Numbered from the stretch's first letter, positions 34,460 through 46,267 are shown. The stretch is DNA of 64,000 nt from Bradyrhizobium frederickii (GCF_004570865.1 NZ_SPQS01000004.1:62001-126000); one strand, 5' to 3'. Notes: generated from the letters alone by a model not told the origin. Program-made: numbers and translations.

Positions 34460-35227
34460 ATGAGCCGTCGGCGTCGCATTTACGAAGGCAAGGCAAAGGT
34501 TCTCTATGAAGGCCCGGAGCCCGGTACCCTGATCCAGCACTTCAAGGACGACGCCACCGCGTTCAATGCGAAAAAGCATCAGGTGATCGAGGGCAAGGGT
34601 GTCCTCAACAACCGGATCTCGGAGTACCTGTTTCAGCACCTCAACGACATCGGGGTGCCGACCCATTTCATCCGTCGCCTCAACATGCGCGAGCAGTTGA
34701 TTCGCGAGGTCGAGATCGTGCCGCTCGAGGTGGTGGTGCGGAACGTCGCCGCCGGCTCGCTGTCGCAGCGTCTCGGCATCGAGGAGGGCACCCAGCTGCC
34801 CCGTTCGATCATCGAATTCTATTACAAGAACGACCAGCTCAACGACCCCATGGTGTCGGAAGAGCACATCACCGCCTTCGGCTGGGCGACGCCGCAGGAG
34901 ATCGACGACATCATGGCGCTCGCCATCCGCGTCAACGACTTCCTCACCGGTCTCTTCCTCGGCATCGGCATCCGCCTCGTCGACTTCAAGATGGAGTGCG
35001 GCCGCCTGTTCGAGAACGAGATGATGCGCATCATCGTCGCCGATGAGATCTCGCCGGACAGCTGCCGGCTGTGGGACATCAAGTCGAACGAGAAGCTCGA
35101 CAAGGACCGCTTCCGCCGCGACCTCGGTGGTCTACTGGAAGCCTATACGGAAGTTGCAAAACGCCTCGGCATCCTCATGGAGAACGAGCGTCCGCAGGGC
35201 TCCGGCCCGGTGCTGGTGAAGAGCTGA
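34460..35227 (+). CDS. purC: SAICAR synthase
   Basis: 255 residues from ATG 34460 ([18 protein letters not shown], the usual start); ATG 34430 would add ten residues. Joins CAIR and aspartate in purine synthesis. Conserved segments: [25 protein letters not shown], and [12 protein letters not shown]. Followed 13 bp later by purS, with which it forms an operon. Confidence 0.96.
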   Translation: MSRRRRIYEGKAKVLYEGPEPGTLIQHFKDDATAFNAKKHQVIEGKGVLNNRISEYLFQHLNDIGVPTHFIRRLNMREQLIREVEIVPLEVVVRNVAAGSLSQRLGIEEGTQLPRSIIEFYYKNDQLNDPMVSEEHITAFGWATPQEIDDIMALAIRVNDFLTGLFLGIGIRLVDFKMECGRLFENEMMRIIVADEISPDSCRLWDIKSNEKLDKDRFRRDLGGLLEAYTEVAKRLGILMENERPQGSGPVLVKS

Positions 35228-35240
35228 AGAGGATCTTGAC

Positions 35241-35483
35241 GTGAAGGCACGTGTCACCGTTACCCTGAAGACGGGCATCCTCGATCCGCAGGGCAAGGCC
35301 ATCGAAGGCGCGCTGAAGTCGCTCGGCGTCGACGGCGTCGCCAGCGTCCGCCAGGGCAAGGTGTTCGACATCGAGCTCGCCGGCGCCGACAAGGCCAAGG
35401 CGGAAGCCGCGCTGAAGGACGCCGCGGACAAGCTGCTGGCGAACACCGTGATCGAGAACTATCGGGTGGAACTGCTCGGGTGA
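35241..35483 (+). CDS. purS: FGAM synthase subunit PurS
   Basis: 80 residues; small subunit that bridges PurL and PurQ in the three-part phosphoribosylformylglycinamidine synthase. [18 protein letters not shown] and [13 protein letters not shown] are typical. GTG start with GAGGA upstream. purQ follows 1.2 kb later, after an opposite-strand transporter gene. Confidence 0.95.
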   Translation: MKARVTVTLKTGILDPQGKAIEGALKSLGVDGVASVRQGKVFDIELAGADKAKAEAALKDAADKLLANTVIENYRVELLG

Positions 35484-35493
35484 GCAGGATGGC

Positions 35494-36510
35494 TCACAGC
35501 CATCCGACGCTGCGAAAACGCAAGTACAGCGTGGTGCATGCCGTCAGCATCACGCCGAGCAGCATGAAGTAGCCGTACTCCCAATCCAGCTCCGGCATGT
35601 GCTTGAAGTTCATGCCGTAGATGCCGGCGAGCGCGGTCGGGATGGCGATGATCGCGAGCCAGGAGGCGAGCTTCTTGGACACCGCTGTCTCCTGCGCCTG
35701 GCCGACGAGCAGGCTCGCCTCGAAGGCGAAGGCCAGCACCTCGCGCATGGAATCGATGCGCTCCTGAATGTTGCGGACGTGGTCGGTGACGTCGCGGAAC
35801 AGCGGCTGCATGGCCTGCCGCACCATCGCCAGCTCGTCGTGCTCCAGCCGGCGGCAGACCTCCACCAATGGTCCGATCGCGTTACGCAGCCGCAGCAGGT
35901 CGCGGCGCAGCATGTAGAGCCGCTCGATCTGCGCCTTGCTGAGCGGCTTGGACAGCACGTCATCCTCGATGCCCTCGACCTCGTCGTGAATGCTCTCGAG
36001 CACGGGCGAGTAATTGTCGACGATGAAATCGAGGATGGCGTAGAGGATGTAGTCCTCGCCGCGGGCCAGCGCCCGCGGGCAGCTCTCGCAGCGCTCGCGC
36101 ACCGGCGTGTACGACGTCGAAGCGCCGTGGCGCACCGAGACCAGATAGCCTTCGCCGACGAAGATATGGGTCTCGCCGAAGGCGATGCGGCCCTCGATCA
36201 ATTGCGCGGTGCGCGCCACGATGAACAGGGCTTCGCCATATTGCTCGATCTTCGGCCGCTGATGGGCGTGGTTGGCGTCCTCGATCGCGAGCTCGTGCAG
36301 GTCGAACTGCTTCTGCACCGCGCTGAGCAGCGCCATGTCCGGCTCATGCAGACCGATCCAGACCACATGGCCGGGCTTTCCCCGCCAGCTCGAGGCCTCG
36401 CTGATCGCGATATTGGCAACGCGCCGGCCGTCGACATAGGCGCCGGCCGCGACGACGCCCTCGGCGGAGACCGGCTCGGCGGGGGAGGTGGGCAGCGACG
36501 GGACGTTCAT
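35494..36510 (-). CDS. CorA-family magnesium/divalent cation transporter
   Basis: 338 residues: large cytoplasmic N-terminal domain, long helix, and two C-terminal transmembrane helices with the GMN motif ([11 protein letters not shown]) that forms the pore mouth. The end [10 protein letters not shown] is short and basic. ATG 36510 is preferred; the upstream frame (MYTGHAHRS) is unsupported. It sits on the opposite strand between purS and purQ, converging with purS (10-bp gap). Confidence 0.9.
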   Translation of the reverse strand: MNVPSLPTSPAEPVSAEGVVAAGAYVDGRRVANIAISEASSWRGKPGHVVWIGLHEPDMALLSAVQKQFDLHELAIEDANHAHQRPKIEQYGEALFIVARTAQLIEGRIAFGETHIFVGEGYLVSVRHGASTSYTPVRERCESCPRALARGEDYILYAILDFIVDNYSPVLESIHDEVEGIEDDVLSKPLSKAQIERLYMLRRDLLRLRNAIGPLVEVCRRLEHDELAMVRQAMQPLFRDVTDHVRNIQERIDSMREVLAFAFEASLLVGQAQETAVSKKLASWLAIIAIPTALAGIYGMNFKHMPELDWEYGYFMLLGVMLTACTTLYLRFRSVGWL

Positions 36511-36687
36511 GGCTTCAATCCCGGGCGATTGATCGGCCGAACGGCGTGTCGCCGACCGATGTGCATGGCCTGTGTACAAGGCCCTCTGCCGAGGCTAGCA
36601 CTGGTAAAATCCCCGTCAAATGGTTATGTCTCTTCACGAAAAGGCCTGTTGGCCTGCCCGATTCCCGCCACCGTCGGAACCTCTGCC

Positions 36688-37389
36688 ATGAAAGCCGCTA
36701 TCCTCGTCTTTCCCGGAATCAACCGCGAGCGCGACATGGCGCGTGCGCTGAGGCTGATCTCCGGCACCGAGCCGGCGATGGTGTGGCATGCCGAGACGTC
36801 GCTGCCTCCTGGCACCGATCTCGTGGTGGTGCCCGGCGGCTTCTCCTACGGCGATTATTTACGCTGTGGCGCCATCGCGGCACGGGCGCCGGTGATGGAC
36901 GCGGTGCGTGACTATGCGGCCAAGGGCGGCCTCGTGCTCGGCGTCTGCAACGGTTTTCAGATCCTCTGCGAGTCCGGCCTGCTGCCGGGTGTCCTGATGC
37001 GCAACGCGCGGCTGAAATTCATCTGCCGCGACGTCCACCTGCGCGTCGAGCGCTCCGATACGCCGTTCACCCGCGGCTACAATGCCGGGCAGGTGATCCG
37101 CGTGCCGGTCGCCCATGGCGAGGGCAATTACGAGGCGGACGAGGAGACCATCAAGCGGCTCGAGGGCGAGGGGCGGGTGCTCTATCGCTATTGCTCCGCC
37201 GCCGGCGAAGTCGACGATTTCAACAACATCAACGGCGCGGCGCATTCGATCGCCGGCATCGTCAATGACAAGGGCAACGTGCTCGGCATGATGCCGCATC
37301 CGGAAAATCACGTCGAAGACATCATGGGCTGCACCGACGGCCGCGGCCTGTTCGCCGGCCTCGTCCAGCATCTGGAACAGGCCGCGTGA
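36688..37389 (+). CDS. purQ: FGAM synthase glutaminase subunit PurQ
   Basis: 233 residues, class I glutamine amidotransferase. The nucleophile is C87 in GVCNGFQIL, and the His-Glu pair is in MMPHPENH. It supplies ammonia to PurL. The open frame extends far upstream, antisense to the CorA gene; [16 protein letters not shown] is the true start. Its stop overlaps a GTG that could start the next gene. Confidence 0.96.
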   Translation: MKAAILVFPGINRERDMARALRLISGTEPAMVWHAETSLPPGTDLVVVPGGFSYGDYLRCGAIAARAPVMDAVRDYAAKGGLVLGVCNGFQILCESGLLPGVLMRNARLKFICRDVHLRVERSDTPFTRGYNAGQVIRVPVAHGEGNYEADEETIKRLEGEGRVLYRYCSAAGEVDDFNNINGAAHSIAGIVNDKGNVLGMMPHPENHVEDIMGCTDGRGLFAGLVQHLEQAA

Positions 37390-37397
37390 TTTCGCTC

Positions 37398-38360
37398 ATG
37401 TTGAAGCGTCTCTCGGTCGCTGTCGCCGCCGTTGCTTTTGCGACGGCCGCGTTCGCCCAGGACTATCCCAAGCGTCCGATCACCATGATCGTGCCGTTCG
37501 CGGCCGGCGGCACCTCGGACGTGATCGCGCGGGCGGTGGCCGAGCAGATGGGCATCGCGCTGGGTCAGACCATCGTGATCGAGAACGTTGCGGGAGCCGG
37601 CGGCTCGACCGCGCTGGCGCGCGCCTCGCGCGCCGAGCCCGATGGCTATACCATCGCGATCGGCAATGCCGGCACCAATGCCGCGAGCTACACGATCTAT
37701 CCGAAGCTGCCGTTCACGCCTGAATCGTTCGTGCCGATCGCCATGGTGGCGAAGACGTTCGGCATCATCGCGCTGCGCAAGGACTTTCCGGCCAAGGACC
37801 TGAAAGAGTTCATCGCCTATGCCAAGGCCAATCCCGGCAAGATCAATCTCGGCCATGCCGGCGTCGGCTCGTCGAACTATCTGATCTGCAAGAGCTTCGT
37901 CACCTCAGCCGGGATCGACGCGACGCTGGTCGGCTATCGCGGCGCCGCGCCCGCGCTGACCGACGCCGTGGGCAGCCAGATCGACGGCGTCTGCGATGCG
38001 GCCGCCTCGGTCTCGCAAGCGATCAACGAGAAACTGGTGAAGGGCCTCGTGGTCGGCTCGACCGTGCGGCTCGCCACGCTGCCGGACCTGCCGACCTCCG
38101 CGGAAGCCGGCCTGCCCGAATTCGAGGCGCAGGGCTGGAACGGCCTGTTCGCGCCCAAGGGCACGCCGCCGGCCGTGATCGCCAAGCTGAACGCCGCCGC
38201 GCGCACGGCCGTCGAGACCGACGCGGTGAAGAAGCGCTTTGCCGACCTGTCGACCGTCGCGCCCGATGCCAACGAGCACGCGCCGGAGCTGCTGCAGCAG
38301 CTCGTGACGCGCGACGTGGAAAAGTACCGGAAGATGCTGGCGGACGACGCCAAGCAGTAG
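37398..38360 (+). CDS. Bug/TctC-family periplasmic solute-binding protein
   Basis: About 320 residues: signal peptide (MLKRLSVAVAAVAFATAAFA) then the tripartite tricarboxylate binding-protein fold (YPKRPITMIVPFAAGGTSDV, GYTIAIGNAGTNA). Binds small carboxylates or related ligands. There is no TctA or TctB gene near, so it is an orphan receptor. GTG 37386 overlapping the purQ stop is an alternative start. Its last 28 bases recur at 39396-39423 in a gene relic. Confidence 0.88.
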   Translation: MLKRLSVAVAAVAFATAAFAQDYPKRPITMIVPFAAGGTSDVIARAVAEQMGIALGQTIVIENVAGAGGSTALARASRAEPDGYTIAIGNAGTNAASYTIYPKLPFTPESFVPIAMVAKTFGIIALRKDFPAKDLKEFIAYAKANPGKINLGHAGVGSSNYLICKSFVTSAGIDATLVGYRGAAPALTDAVGSQIDGVCDAAASVSQAINEKLVKGLVVGSTVRLATLPDLPTSAEAGLPEFEAQGWNGLFAPKGTPPAVIAKLNAAARTAVETDAVKKRFADLSTVAPDANEHAPELLQQLVTRDVEKYRKMLADDAKQ

Positions 38361-38541
38361 ATGCATTCGGCTGCAATCCCATGAACCTGCATCGCGTTTC
38401 GGACGACTGACTCCTCGTTGCCGTCATGGCGCGCGGCGTGCGGTTCGCTGATTTTGGAGGGTGAAGGCAACTCAAAGTTGTTTCATCGCTTCAGTTGCGA
38501 TATCAGGAGGCCGACGCTTTCGTTGTGCTCGTGGATGTCAC

Positions 38542-39279
38542 ATGCCCGTCGCTTTGGTCGTTCTGCTGCTCGATATCAGTCTGATCTATCACGCCTCGCG
38601 GACCGGACGTTTGCGGCCCTGGGCCTTCATCATCCTGATGGTGCCTCTGATGGGTGCGCTGGCCTATATCGCGGTCGAGCTCATTCCCGAATGGTTCTCC
38701 AGCCCCGGCGCGCGCCAGGCGCGCCAGCGTGTCGCCAATCGTCTCGATCCCGAGAAGCGCTATCGCGAGTTGTCCGACCGGCTGACCGGCGCCGACACCA
38801 TCGCCAATCGCGCGGCGCTGGCCGAGGAGTGCGCAAATGTCGGCCGGTTCGCCGAAGCGGAAGCGCATTATGATCACATCCTGAAGCTGCCGATGGGCCA
38901 CGATCCGGCCTATGCGCTCCGCAAGGCGCAGACCGAGTTTGCCGCCAAGCGCCCCGCCGATGCGCTCGCGACGCTCGACGAGCTCCAGAAGCAGTGGCCG
39001 GATTTCGATTCCGCCGACGCGCATCTGCTCTACGCCCGCGCGCTCACGGAGGTCGGGCGTCTCGACGAGGCCCTCGAGGAATATCACGCTCTCGCCGGCT
39101 ATTTTCCCGGCGCCGAAGCGCGGGTGCGTTACGGCCTGCTGCTGCAAACGGTTGGCCGCAGTGCCGAGGCGCGGATGGTCTTCAACGAGCTGCTGATCCA
39201 GATGCGCCGCGCGCCGAACTATCTCCGCAAGGCGCAGGCCGAGTGGCTGTCGATTGCCGAGAAGCAGCTCTCGACATGA
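38542..39279 (+). CDS. membrane-anchored TPR protein
   Basis: 245 residues. Two N-terminal hydrophobic helices (VALVVLLLDISLIYH and AFIILMVPLMGALAYIAVEL) anchor it, then tetratricopeptide repeats from about residue 95 (ALAEECANVGRFAEAEAHYD, LLYARALTEVGRLDEALEEY). TPRs bind other proteins; the partner is unknown. ATG 38542 was chosen since the upstream frame is Cys-rich and lacks a ribosome site. Confidence 0.8.
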   Translation: MPVALVVLLLDISLIYHASRTGRLRPWAFIILMVPLMGALAYIAVELIPEWFSSPGARQARQRVANRLDPEKRYRELSDRLTGADTIANRAALAEECANVGRFAEAEAHYDHILKLPMGHDPAYALRKAQTEFAAKRPADALATLDELQKQWPDFDSADAHLLYARALTEVGRLDEALEEYHALAGYFPGAEARVRYGLLLQTVGRSAEARMVFNELLIQMRRAPNYLRKAQAEWLSIAEKQLST

Positions 39280-39331
39280 GCGGTGGCGGGACTCGCCTCG
39301 CTCTTCCGCTTGAGGGAGAGGTGCATCGGAT

Positions 39332-39423
39332 TTCAACCGCTCCGCCGGCACCGTCATGACCGCAACGCCGGCCATGACGAGCAGCAGCCCCAGCGGATGC
39401 TCGCGGACGACGCCAAGCCATAG
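39332..39423. pseudogene. chimeric relic of a DMT exporter end and a Bug-protein end
   Basis: Bases 39332-39395 match 40649-40712, the 3' end of the DMT exporter gene, with about three changes (minus-strand reading VMAGVAVMTVPAERLK). Directly joined, 39396-39423 match 38333-38360, the 3' end of the Bug gene, with three changes including the stop. Two outer ends of a divergent pair thus remain after loss of the middle. Confidence 0.7.
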
Positions 39424-39470
39424 GCGCGCCTCGCGACGCGCCCGCTATGGCGCCGCAAATGCTTGCCCGG

Positions 39471-39860
39471 TCACGGGATCCGGGCGATCACCTTGATCTC
39501 GAAGTCAAAGCCGGCCAGCCAGTTCACGCCGACCGCCGTCCAGTTTGGATAGGGCGGGTCACCGATCTCCTTGCCGCGAACCGCCATCACCTTCTCGATC
39601 TGCGTCGCCGGATCGGTGTGGAACGTGGTGACGTCGATGACGTCGTCCAACGCGCAGCCCGCAGCTGCGAGCACGGCGCGCAAATTTGCAAAGGCGCGCC
39701 GGACCTGGTCCTCGAACACCGGCTCGGGTGAGCCGTCCTCACGACTGCCAACCTGGCCTGAGACGAAGAGCAGGTCACCGGAGCGGATCGCTGCAGAATA
39801 ACGATGCGCTTCATAGAGCGCATGGCGGTTGACGGGGAAGATTGCCTCGCGCTGGGGCAT
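39471..39860 (-). CDS. RidA-family protein
   Basis: 129 residues of the RidA (YjgF/UK114) fold: SGDLLFVSGQVGSRED, DDVIDVTTFHTD and a C-terminal VGVNWLAGFDFEIKVIA. True RidA has an Arg in the last strand (R105, in IE[IVM]); here the segment reads DFEIKVIA, so imine deaminase activity is uncertain. Divergent from a TetR regulator; twin operators lie between. Confidence 0.85.
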   Translation of the reverse strand: MPQREAIFPVNRHALYEAHRYSAAIRSGDLLFVSGQVGSREDGSPEPVFEDQVRRAFANLRAVLAAAGCALDDVIDVTTFHTDPATQIEKVMAVRGKEIGDPPYPNWTAVGVNWLAGFDFEIKVIARIP

Positions 39861-39939
39861 GTACTTGATCCTTTCAATCGAGCAGGGAAACGGGCGGACG
39901 CAGGCAAGCCCGACGCCTGGCGTTTTGTGCGTCGTTCAT

Positions 39940-39952
39940 ATACGGTGCGTAT
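39940..39952. promoter_or_regulatory. TetR operator 1 (ATACG-N3-CGTAT)
   Basis: ATACGGTGCGTAT, a 13-bp palindrome in the spacer between RidA and TetR. It lies 80 bp before the RidA start codon. The flanks add imperfect symmetry. Confidence 0.7.
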
Positions 39953-39970
39953 GTGAGTTGTATCGCTCAG

Positions 39971-39983
39971 ATACGAGGCGTAT
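39971..39983. promoter_or_regulatory. TetR operator 2 (ATACG-N3-CGTAT)
   Basis: ATACGAGGCGTAT, the second copy. Centre-to-centre distance from operator 1 is 31 bp, about three helical turns. It overlaps the ribosome site of the TetR gene, so binding should block its own synthesis. Confidence 0.7.
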
Positions 39984-39987
39984 GTCA

Positions 39988-40605
39988 ATGGGGAAAGACG
40001 GGGCCGGCATGGCAAAAGGGAAACGCGCGGCCGGCATGGCTGAAAACCGGGCCAAGCTGATCCGCGCAGCTCGCGCGGCATTTGCCACCCAAGGTTATGC
40101 AGCCGCGTCGATGGATGAACTGACGGCTTCGGTCGGGCTGACGCGCGGGGCGCTCTATCACAGCTTCGAAGACAAGAAGGGACTGCTCTGGGCCGTCGTC
40201 GAGCAGATCGACGGCGAAATGGCGGAACGGCTCCGCGCAATTCGCGAGCAGGCGCCCACGCTGTGGCAGGGCCTGCTCGCAGAGGGCTGTGCCTATATCG
40301 AGATGGCGCTCGATCCTGAGATTCAGCGCATCATGCTGCTGGACGGGCCTGCCGTCCTCGGCGATCCATCCAAGTGGCCGGGCGAGAATGCCTGCCTCGA
40401 CATCACGATGCGAACGATCCGGTCGCTGATCGAAGCAGGGGTCGTGAAGCCGGTTGATGTCGAAGCGGCGGGACGGCTGCTGAACGGCGCTGCGCTCAGC
40501 GCCGCACTATGGGTCGCCGCAGCCGACGATCCGAAAGAGGTCCTGAACAAGGCGGTCGACGCGTTTCGACAATTGGCGAGCGGATTGCTCCGCCAGCCGG
40601 TTTGA
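39988..40605 (+). CDS. TetR-family transcriptional regulator
   Basis: 205 residues. HTH at about 25-70 (IRAARAAFATQGYAAASMDE, VGLTRGALYHSFEDKKGL); the C-terminal region (LLDGPAVLGDPSKW) is of the TetR_C type common in rhizobial regulators. ATG 39988 has GAGG nine bases upstream; ATG 39982 is too close. Twin palindromes upstream suggest autoregulation and control of the divergent RidA gene. Confidence 0.9.
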   Translation: MGKDGAGMAKGKRAAGMAENRAKLIRAARAAFATQGYAAASMDELTASVGLTRGALYHSFEDKKGLLWAVVEQIDGEMAERLRAIREQAPTLWQGLLAEGCAYIEMALDPEIQRIMLLDGPAVLGDPSKWPGENACLDITMRTIRSLIEAGVVKPVDVEAAGRLLNGAALSAALWVAAADDPKEVLNKAVDAFRQLASGLLRQPV

Positions 40606-40638
40606 CCGTGCGTCATGCAAATGTGCCGATGACCCGCG

Positions 40639-41601
40639 CTACCACAGCTTCAGCCGCTCCGCCGGCACCGTCATGGCCGCAACGCCGGCCATGACGAGCA
40701 GCAGCCCCAGCGCCAGGTTCGACGGCACGCTCTCGCCGAGCAGCAGCACGGAGAGGCCGACGCCGATCGGGATGCGCAAATAGCCTTGCGCGTTCGTGGT
40801 CAGCGTGCCGAGGCGGCCGAGGCAAACGTAGAACAGCATCAATCCCAGCGCGCTCGAGACGATGCCCATGACGATGGTGGCGACGATCGCCGTCGGGGTC
40901 GGGTGCAGCGTCCAGGGCTGGTCGATGATCAGCGAGGGCGGCAGCAGGATGAGGCCGCCGAACAGCAGCGAGCCGGCCGCCACCACCATCGGGTCGTAGT
41001 CGGACAGGCGCAGGCCAAAGATCGTCGCGCAGGCAAAGGAGATGGTGGCGAGCAGGATCGCGATCTCCGCGACGATCTCGCTGCCAAAGCCACGCAGTGC
41101 GTCGAGCCCGACGATGAGAACCGTGCCGGCAAGGCCGAGGATGGCACCCGCGAGCTTCAGCAGCGTCGCCGGCTCGTGCCGCGTGATCAGCGAGGTGATC
41201 AGGAAAGCGAAGATCGGCGTCGTCGACGCCAGCACCACGGTGTTCGACGCCGGCACATATTGCTGCGACCAGGTGATGATCAGGAACGGGAAGGTCGAGT
41301 TGATCAATTGCTGGGTGGCAAACAGCTTCCACGCCTTGGCGTCGGTCGGCACTTTGATGCCGCGCATGCACAGGATCGCGAAAAGGAAGGCAGCCGCGAT
41401 CAGCGAGCGCGCCGAGATGAAGGTGATGGGCGGGATGGTGGGAAGCGCCAGTTTCGCCAGCGGATAGGTCGAGCTCCAGCAGCAGGCGAGCGCGAGCAGC
41501 AGCGCATAGTCGCGCCAGTTACGCGCGCCGGTGGCGACGGTTGGCAACGGCGTTGATGCGGACGCCGCCGTGCGCCCCGCCTCCGATGTGCTCTCCGGCA
41601 C
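40639..41601 (-). CDS. EamA/DMT-family transporter
   Basis: 320 residues with ten transmembrane helices in two EamA repeats (LLALACCWSSTYPLAKLAL and ILLATISFACATIFGLRLS). Members export amino acids or other metabolites. GTG start with GGGAG upstream. A relic of a second copy's 3' end lies at 39332-39395. It ends 33 bp from the convergent TetR gene. Confidence 0.9.
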   Translation of the reverse strand: MPESTSEAGRTAASASTPLPTVATGARNWRDYALLLALACCWSSTYPLAKLALPTIPPITFISARSLIAAAFLFAILCMRGIKVPTDAKAWKLFATQQLINSTFPFLIITWSQQYVPASNTVVLASTTPIFAFLITSLITRHEPATLLKLAGAILGLAGTVLIVGLDALRGFGSEIVAEIAILLATISFACATIFGLRLSDYDPMVVAAGSLLFGGLILLPPSLIIDQPWTLHPTPTAIVATIVMGIVSSALGLMLFYVCLGRLGTLTTNAQGYLRIPIGVGLSVLLLGESVPSNLALGLLLVMAGVAAMTVPAERLKLW

Positions 41602-41676
41602 CTTGTTCTCGCTCCCCGGCGCGACAGCGCTTGCCGGAAGTCTGGGCGAGGGCGCCCGAAAAGGGAAGGCGCCGAG

Positions 41677-42156
41677 CTATGCGTTTGGCTGAGGGAGCGC
41701 CTTCCGCTTCATCCGCTTGATCGTGCCGGAAAAGGTCAGCAGCAACCGCTCCCCGGACATCATCTTGCCGCGCAGGAAGATCAGCGAGCCGCCGGCGCGG
41801 GTCACCTCGCCGGTGCATTCGATCAGCTCGCCCTCCCGTGCCGCGTCGAGGAATTCGCAGGCGAAGTTGGTCGTTACCGCCCGGCTGTCCAGGACATGGG
41901 TGGCGATCGCAAACAGGGAATAGTCGGCAAAGGCCATGTAGCAGCCGCCATGGACGTTCCCGGAGCCGTTGAGATGCTTCTTCTCGACCCGGAAGGCACT
42001 GCGGACGGTGCCGTCCGCCTCGATCCGATGCCAGAAGGGGCCGACATGGGCCTCAAAACTGTCGCGAATCCAGGTCCGCCAGCCCACAAACTCGCCTTCG
42101 GTGGCGATGTGGAGGTCGGGGCGGCGGGGCGGGGGCGCTTTGGTCAATTCGTGCAA
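41677..42156 (-). CDS. PaaI-family thioesterase
   Basis: 159 residues, hotdog fold. The active-site region is NGSGNVHGGCYMAFADYSLF, with the HGG turn present. The strand VTTNFACEFLDAAREGE follows. Predicted acyl-CoA thioesterase of unknown substrate. TTG start in the present frame; no better start is seen. Divergent from purL. Confidence 0.85.
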   Translation of the reverse strand: MHELTKAPPPRRPDLHIATEGEFVGWRTWIRDSFEAHVGPFWHRIEADGTVRSAFRVEKKHLNGSGNVHGGCYMAFADYSLFAIATHVLDSRAVTTNFACEFLDAAREGELIECTGEVTRAGGSLIFLRGKMMSGERLLLTFSGTIKRMKRKALPQPNA

Positions 42157-42339
42157 GGAAATGGGCCTTCAATTGCGGGTCTTTAGCCCTTAAATCCGAT
42201 CCGTCCGCGCCGTGCAATTCCTGTTCCCGCCGTCCGTGCCTGCAAAACGTGGGACAGCGGGAAAATGCGCCATAAAGGGCTTTTCCCGGCCCTCCGATCT
42301 TCCTAAGAACGGCCAAACGCCGCCGAAAGCCCCGAATCC

Positions 42340-44550
<2,211 letters not shown>

Positions 44551-44573
44551 GGCGCTGCCGCGAACTCAGACCT

Positions 44574-44660
44574 GTAGCCCGGATGGAGCGTAAGCGTCAT
44601 CCGAGACCACTATCACTTGTGGCAAGGCCCCGGATTGCGCTGCGCTCCATCCGGGCTACG
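44574..44660. repeat. palindromic repeat family F
   Basis: Arms GTAGCCCGGATGGAGCG and CGCTCCATCCGGGCTAC enclose a 50-bp centre. Lies 24 bp after purL and before the convergent acyltransferase. Confidence 0.88.
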
Positions 44661-44687
44661 GACTTCACAGTGACGAGAGGCCATGCC

Positions 44688-45878
44688 TCACAACACCTTC
44701 GACGCGCCCGGGATCTGCCGCAACGCTCGCGTCAGGGCCCAGCTCGCTGCGACAGTCAGTACAAACCCGATCGTGGCCTTGACGATCGCCGGCAGGTCAT
44801 AGTCGAACAGCCAGTATTGCAGCCACAATGCGATCGGATAGTGCACCAGGAACATGCCGAACGCGTCGCCCTGCATTGGATCGAGCAGCCTGGCTGAGCC
44901 TGATTGCTTGAATCTCTGGAAAATGGCCAGGATCAGAAACATGATGGCCACGCTGAAGACAGTGAAGCAGATGGCATAGAGCGCTTCATACCAGTCCGGC
45001 AACGGCCACGGGTTGCCCAATATTTCGCGCTTGATGAAGATCAGCCCCCACAAGAGGCAATACGGAACGATCGCCAGGACCATCCAGTCCCAGCTGACCT
45101 TTGCCATGCGGCCGTCGACAGAGAGCAGCCCGCGATCCATTTGCGCAACGCCAATGCCGGCACCGAAAAAGAAATAGGTCGCGTAAAGCATCACGCGCCC
45201 GTGCTGGACCGAGAACGGCCCGAACTCGAACCAATTGCTTGCTCCAAAGTGAACCCGCCCGGGAATGTAAAACGCGGCAGTGACGGCCAGCATGACCGCG
45301 AAGAACATGGCGGGTCGACGCCGACCATGTAGCGAGAGGCGATTGATCGGATCGAGCAGATTGGGTGAGAGCCGGTACAAAAGGCAGGCAACCAGGTCGA
45401 AGGCGAACAAGACCCAAAGGAACCAAATCGGCCCGCTCGGCCACGGGCCCTTCGTGACCGTATTCCACCAGAATTCCGCAAAACCGATCTCAGGATGCTC
45501 CCGCAGGGAGATCGCGTAGTAGGCGAGCGGAATGACCGTAAGGGCGCAGATCGCGAAGGGTAAGCCAAGCCGAAGCAGGCGATCTGCCATATAGCTCCGG
45601 ACTCCCTTCCGGGCGATGCCAGACCAGGCGAACAGCCCCGACAGGAAGAAGAACATCGCCATGAAGAAACTGTCGGTGGCGAGCACGATCATGTCGAAGC
45701 CGAAGAAATAACTCGGATCGGTATGACCGAAATAGGTATAGGGGATCACGGCGTGATGCAGCAGCACCACGAGAGTGAGGAAGGTGCGGGCGCGATCAAT
45801 CGCCATATTGCGCACCTTGCTCGTGGGCGCGGCATGCACCTCCGCGCCGATCGTCGCTGAATGTGACATCGTGATCAT
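44688..45878 (-). CDS. acyltransferase-3 family membrane protein
   Basis: 396 residues with ten or so transmembrane helices. MAIDRARTFLTLVVLLHHAV is the first helix with the family's Arg-x10-His pattern (IDRARTFLTLVVLLHH), and FWWNTVTKGPWPSGPIWFLW the central loop. Related proteins acylate sugars in glucans, lipopolysaccharide or Nod factors. ATG 45878 follows AGGAGCG. Acceptor unknown; no cell-surface cluster lies nearby. Confidence 0.85.
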   Translation of the reverse strand: MITMSHSATIGAEVHAAPTSKVRNMAIDRARTFLTLVVLLHHAVIPYTYFGHTDPSYFFGFDMIVLATDSFFMAMFFFLSGLFAWSGIARKGVRSYMADRLLRLGLPFAICALTVIPLAYYAISLREHPEIGFAEFWWNTVTKGPWPSGPIWFLWVLFAFDLVACLLYRLSPNLLDPINRLSLHGRRRPAMFFAVMLAVTAAFYIPGRVHFGASNWFEFGPFSVQHGRVMLYATYFFFGAGIGVAQMDRGLLSVDGRMAKVSWDWMVLAIVPYCLLWGLIFIKREILGNPWPLPDWYEALYAICFTVFSVAIMFLILAIFQRFKQSGSARLLDPMQGDAFGMFLVHYPIALWLQYWLFDYDLPAIVKATIGFVLTVAASWALTRALRQIPGASKVL

Positions 45879-45975
45879 GGCCGCCCCGCGCTCCTGCTCT
45901 CCGCTGGACTTTGCCGTCGGCAACCGTTTTCAGCAAGCCACGTTTCAGCAGGCCTCTCGGCCCAGAGCAGCATTA

Positions 45976-46000
45976 GGAACCAGTTCTGCTCCGCGAAGTT
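45976..46000 (+). promoter_or_regulatory. candidate EcfG general-stress promoter
   Basis: GGAAC, 16 bases, then AGTT: one change from the alphaproteobacterial GGAAC-N16-CGTT consensus of the EcfG sigma factor. It lies 62 bp before the DUF1328 gene, a type of gene often induced by general stress. Confidence 0.4.
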
Positions 46001-46062
46001 AGCGTCTGCGAACAAGGCGTGGAGGGGCCGCAGGCGAGCGGCCGCCGATTGCGGAGCTGGTG

Positions 46063-46236
46063 ATGACGATCCTGAAATGGGCGCTGATCTTCCTGCTGAT
46101 CTCGATCGTGGCCGGCGTGCTCGGCTTCACCGGCATCTCGGCCGCCTCCGCCGATGTCGCCCGCTTCCTGTTCTACGTCTTCGTCGTGATCTTCCTGGTG
46201 CTGCTGATCCTTGGGCTGACGATCTTCAGGGCGTAG
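46063..46236 (+). CDS. DUF1328 small membrane protein
   Basis: 57 residues, [19 protein letters not shown] and a second helix ([20 protein letters not shown]) ending FRA. Full-length match to the DUF1328/YtjA family of two-helix membrane proteins. GGAG stands upstream of ATG 46063. Function unknown; often part of the stress response. Confidence 0.88.
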   Translation: MTILKWALIFLLISIVAGVLGFTGISAASADVARFLFYVFVVIFLVLLILGLTIFRA

Positions 46237-46267
46237 CGGAGCTGTCATCAAATCAGAACAACCGCCC

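Noticed and set aside
35599..36687. Long upstream extension of purQ
   Set aside because: Antisense to the CorA gene; PurQ proteins start at [10 protein letters not shown].
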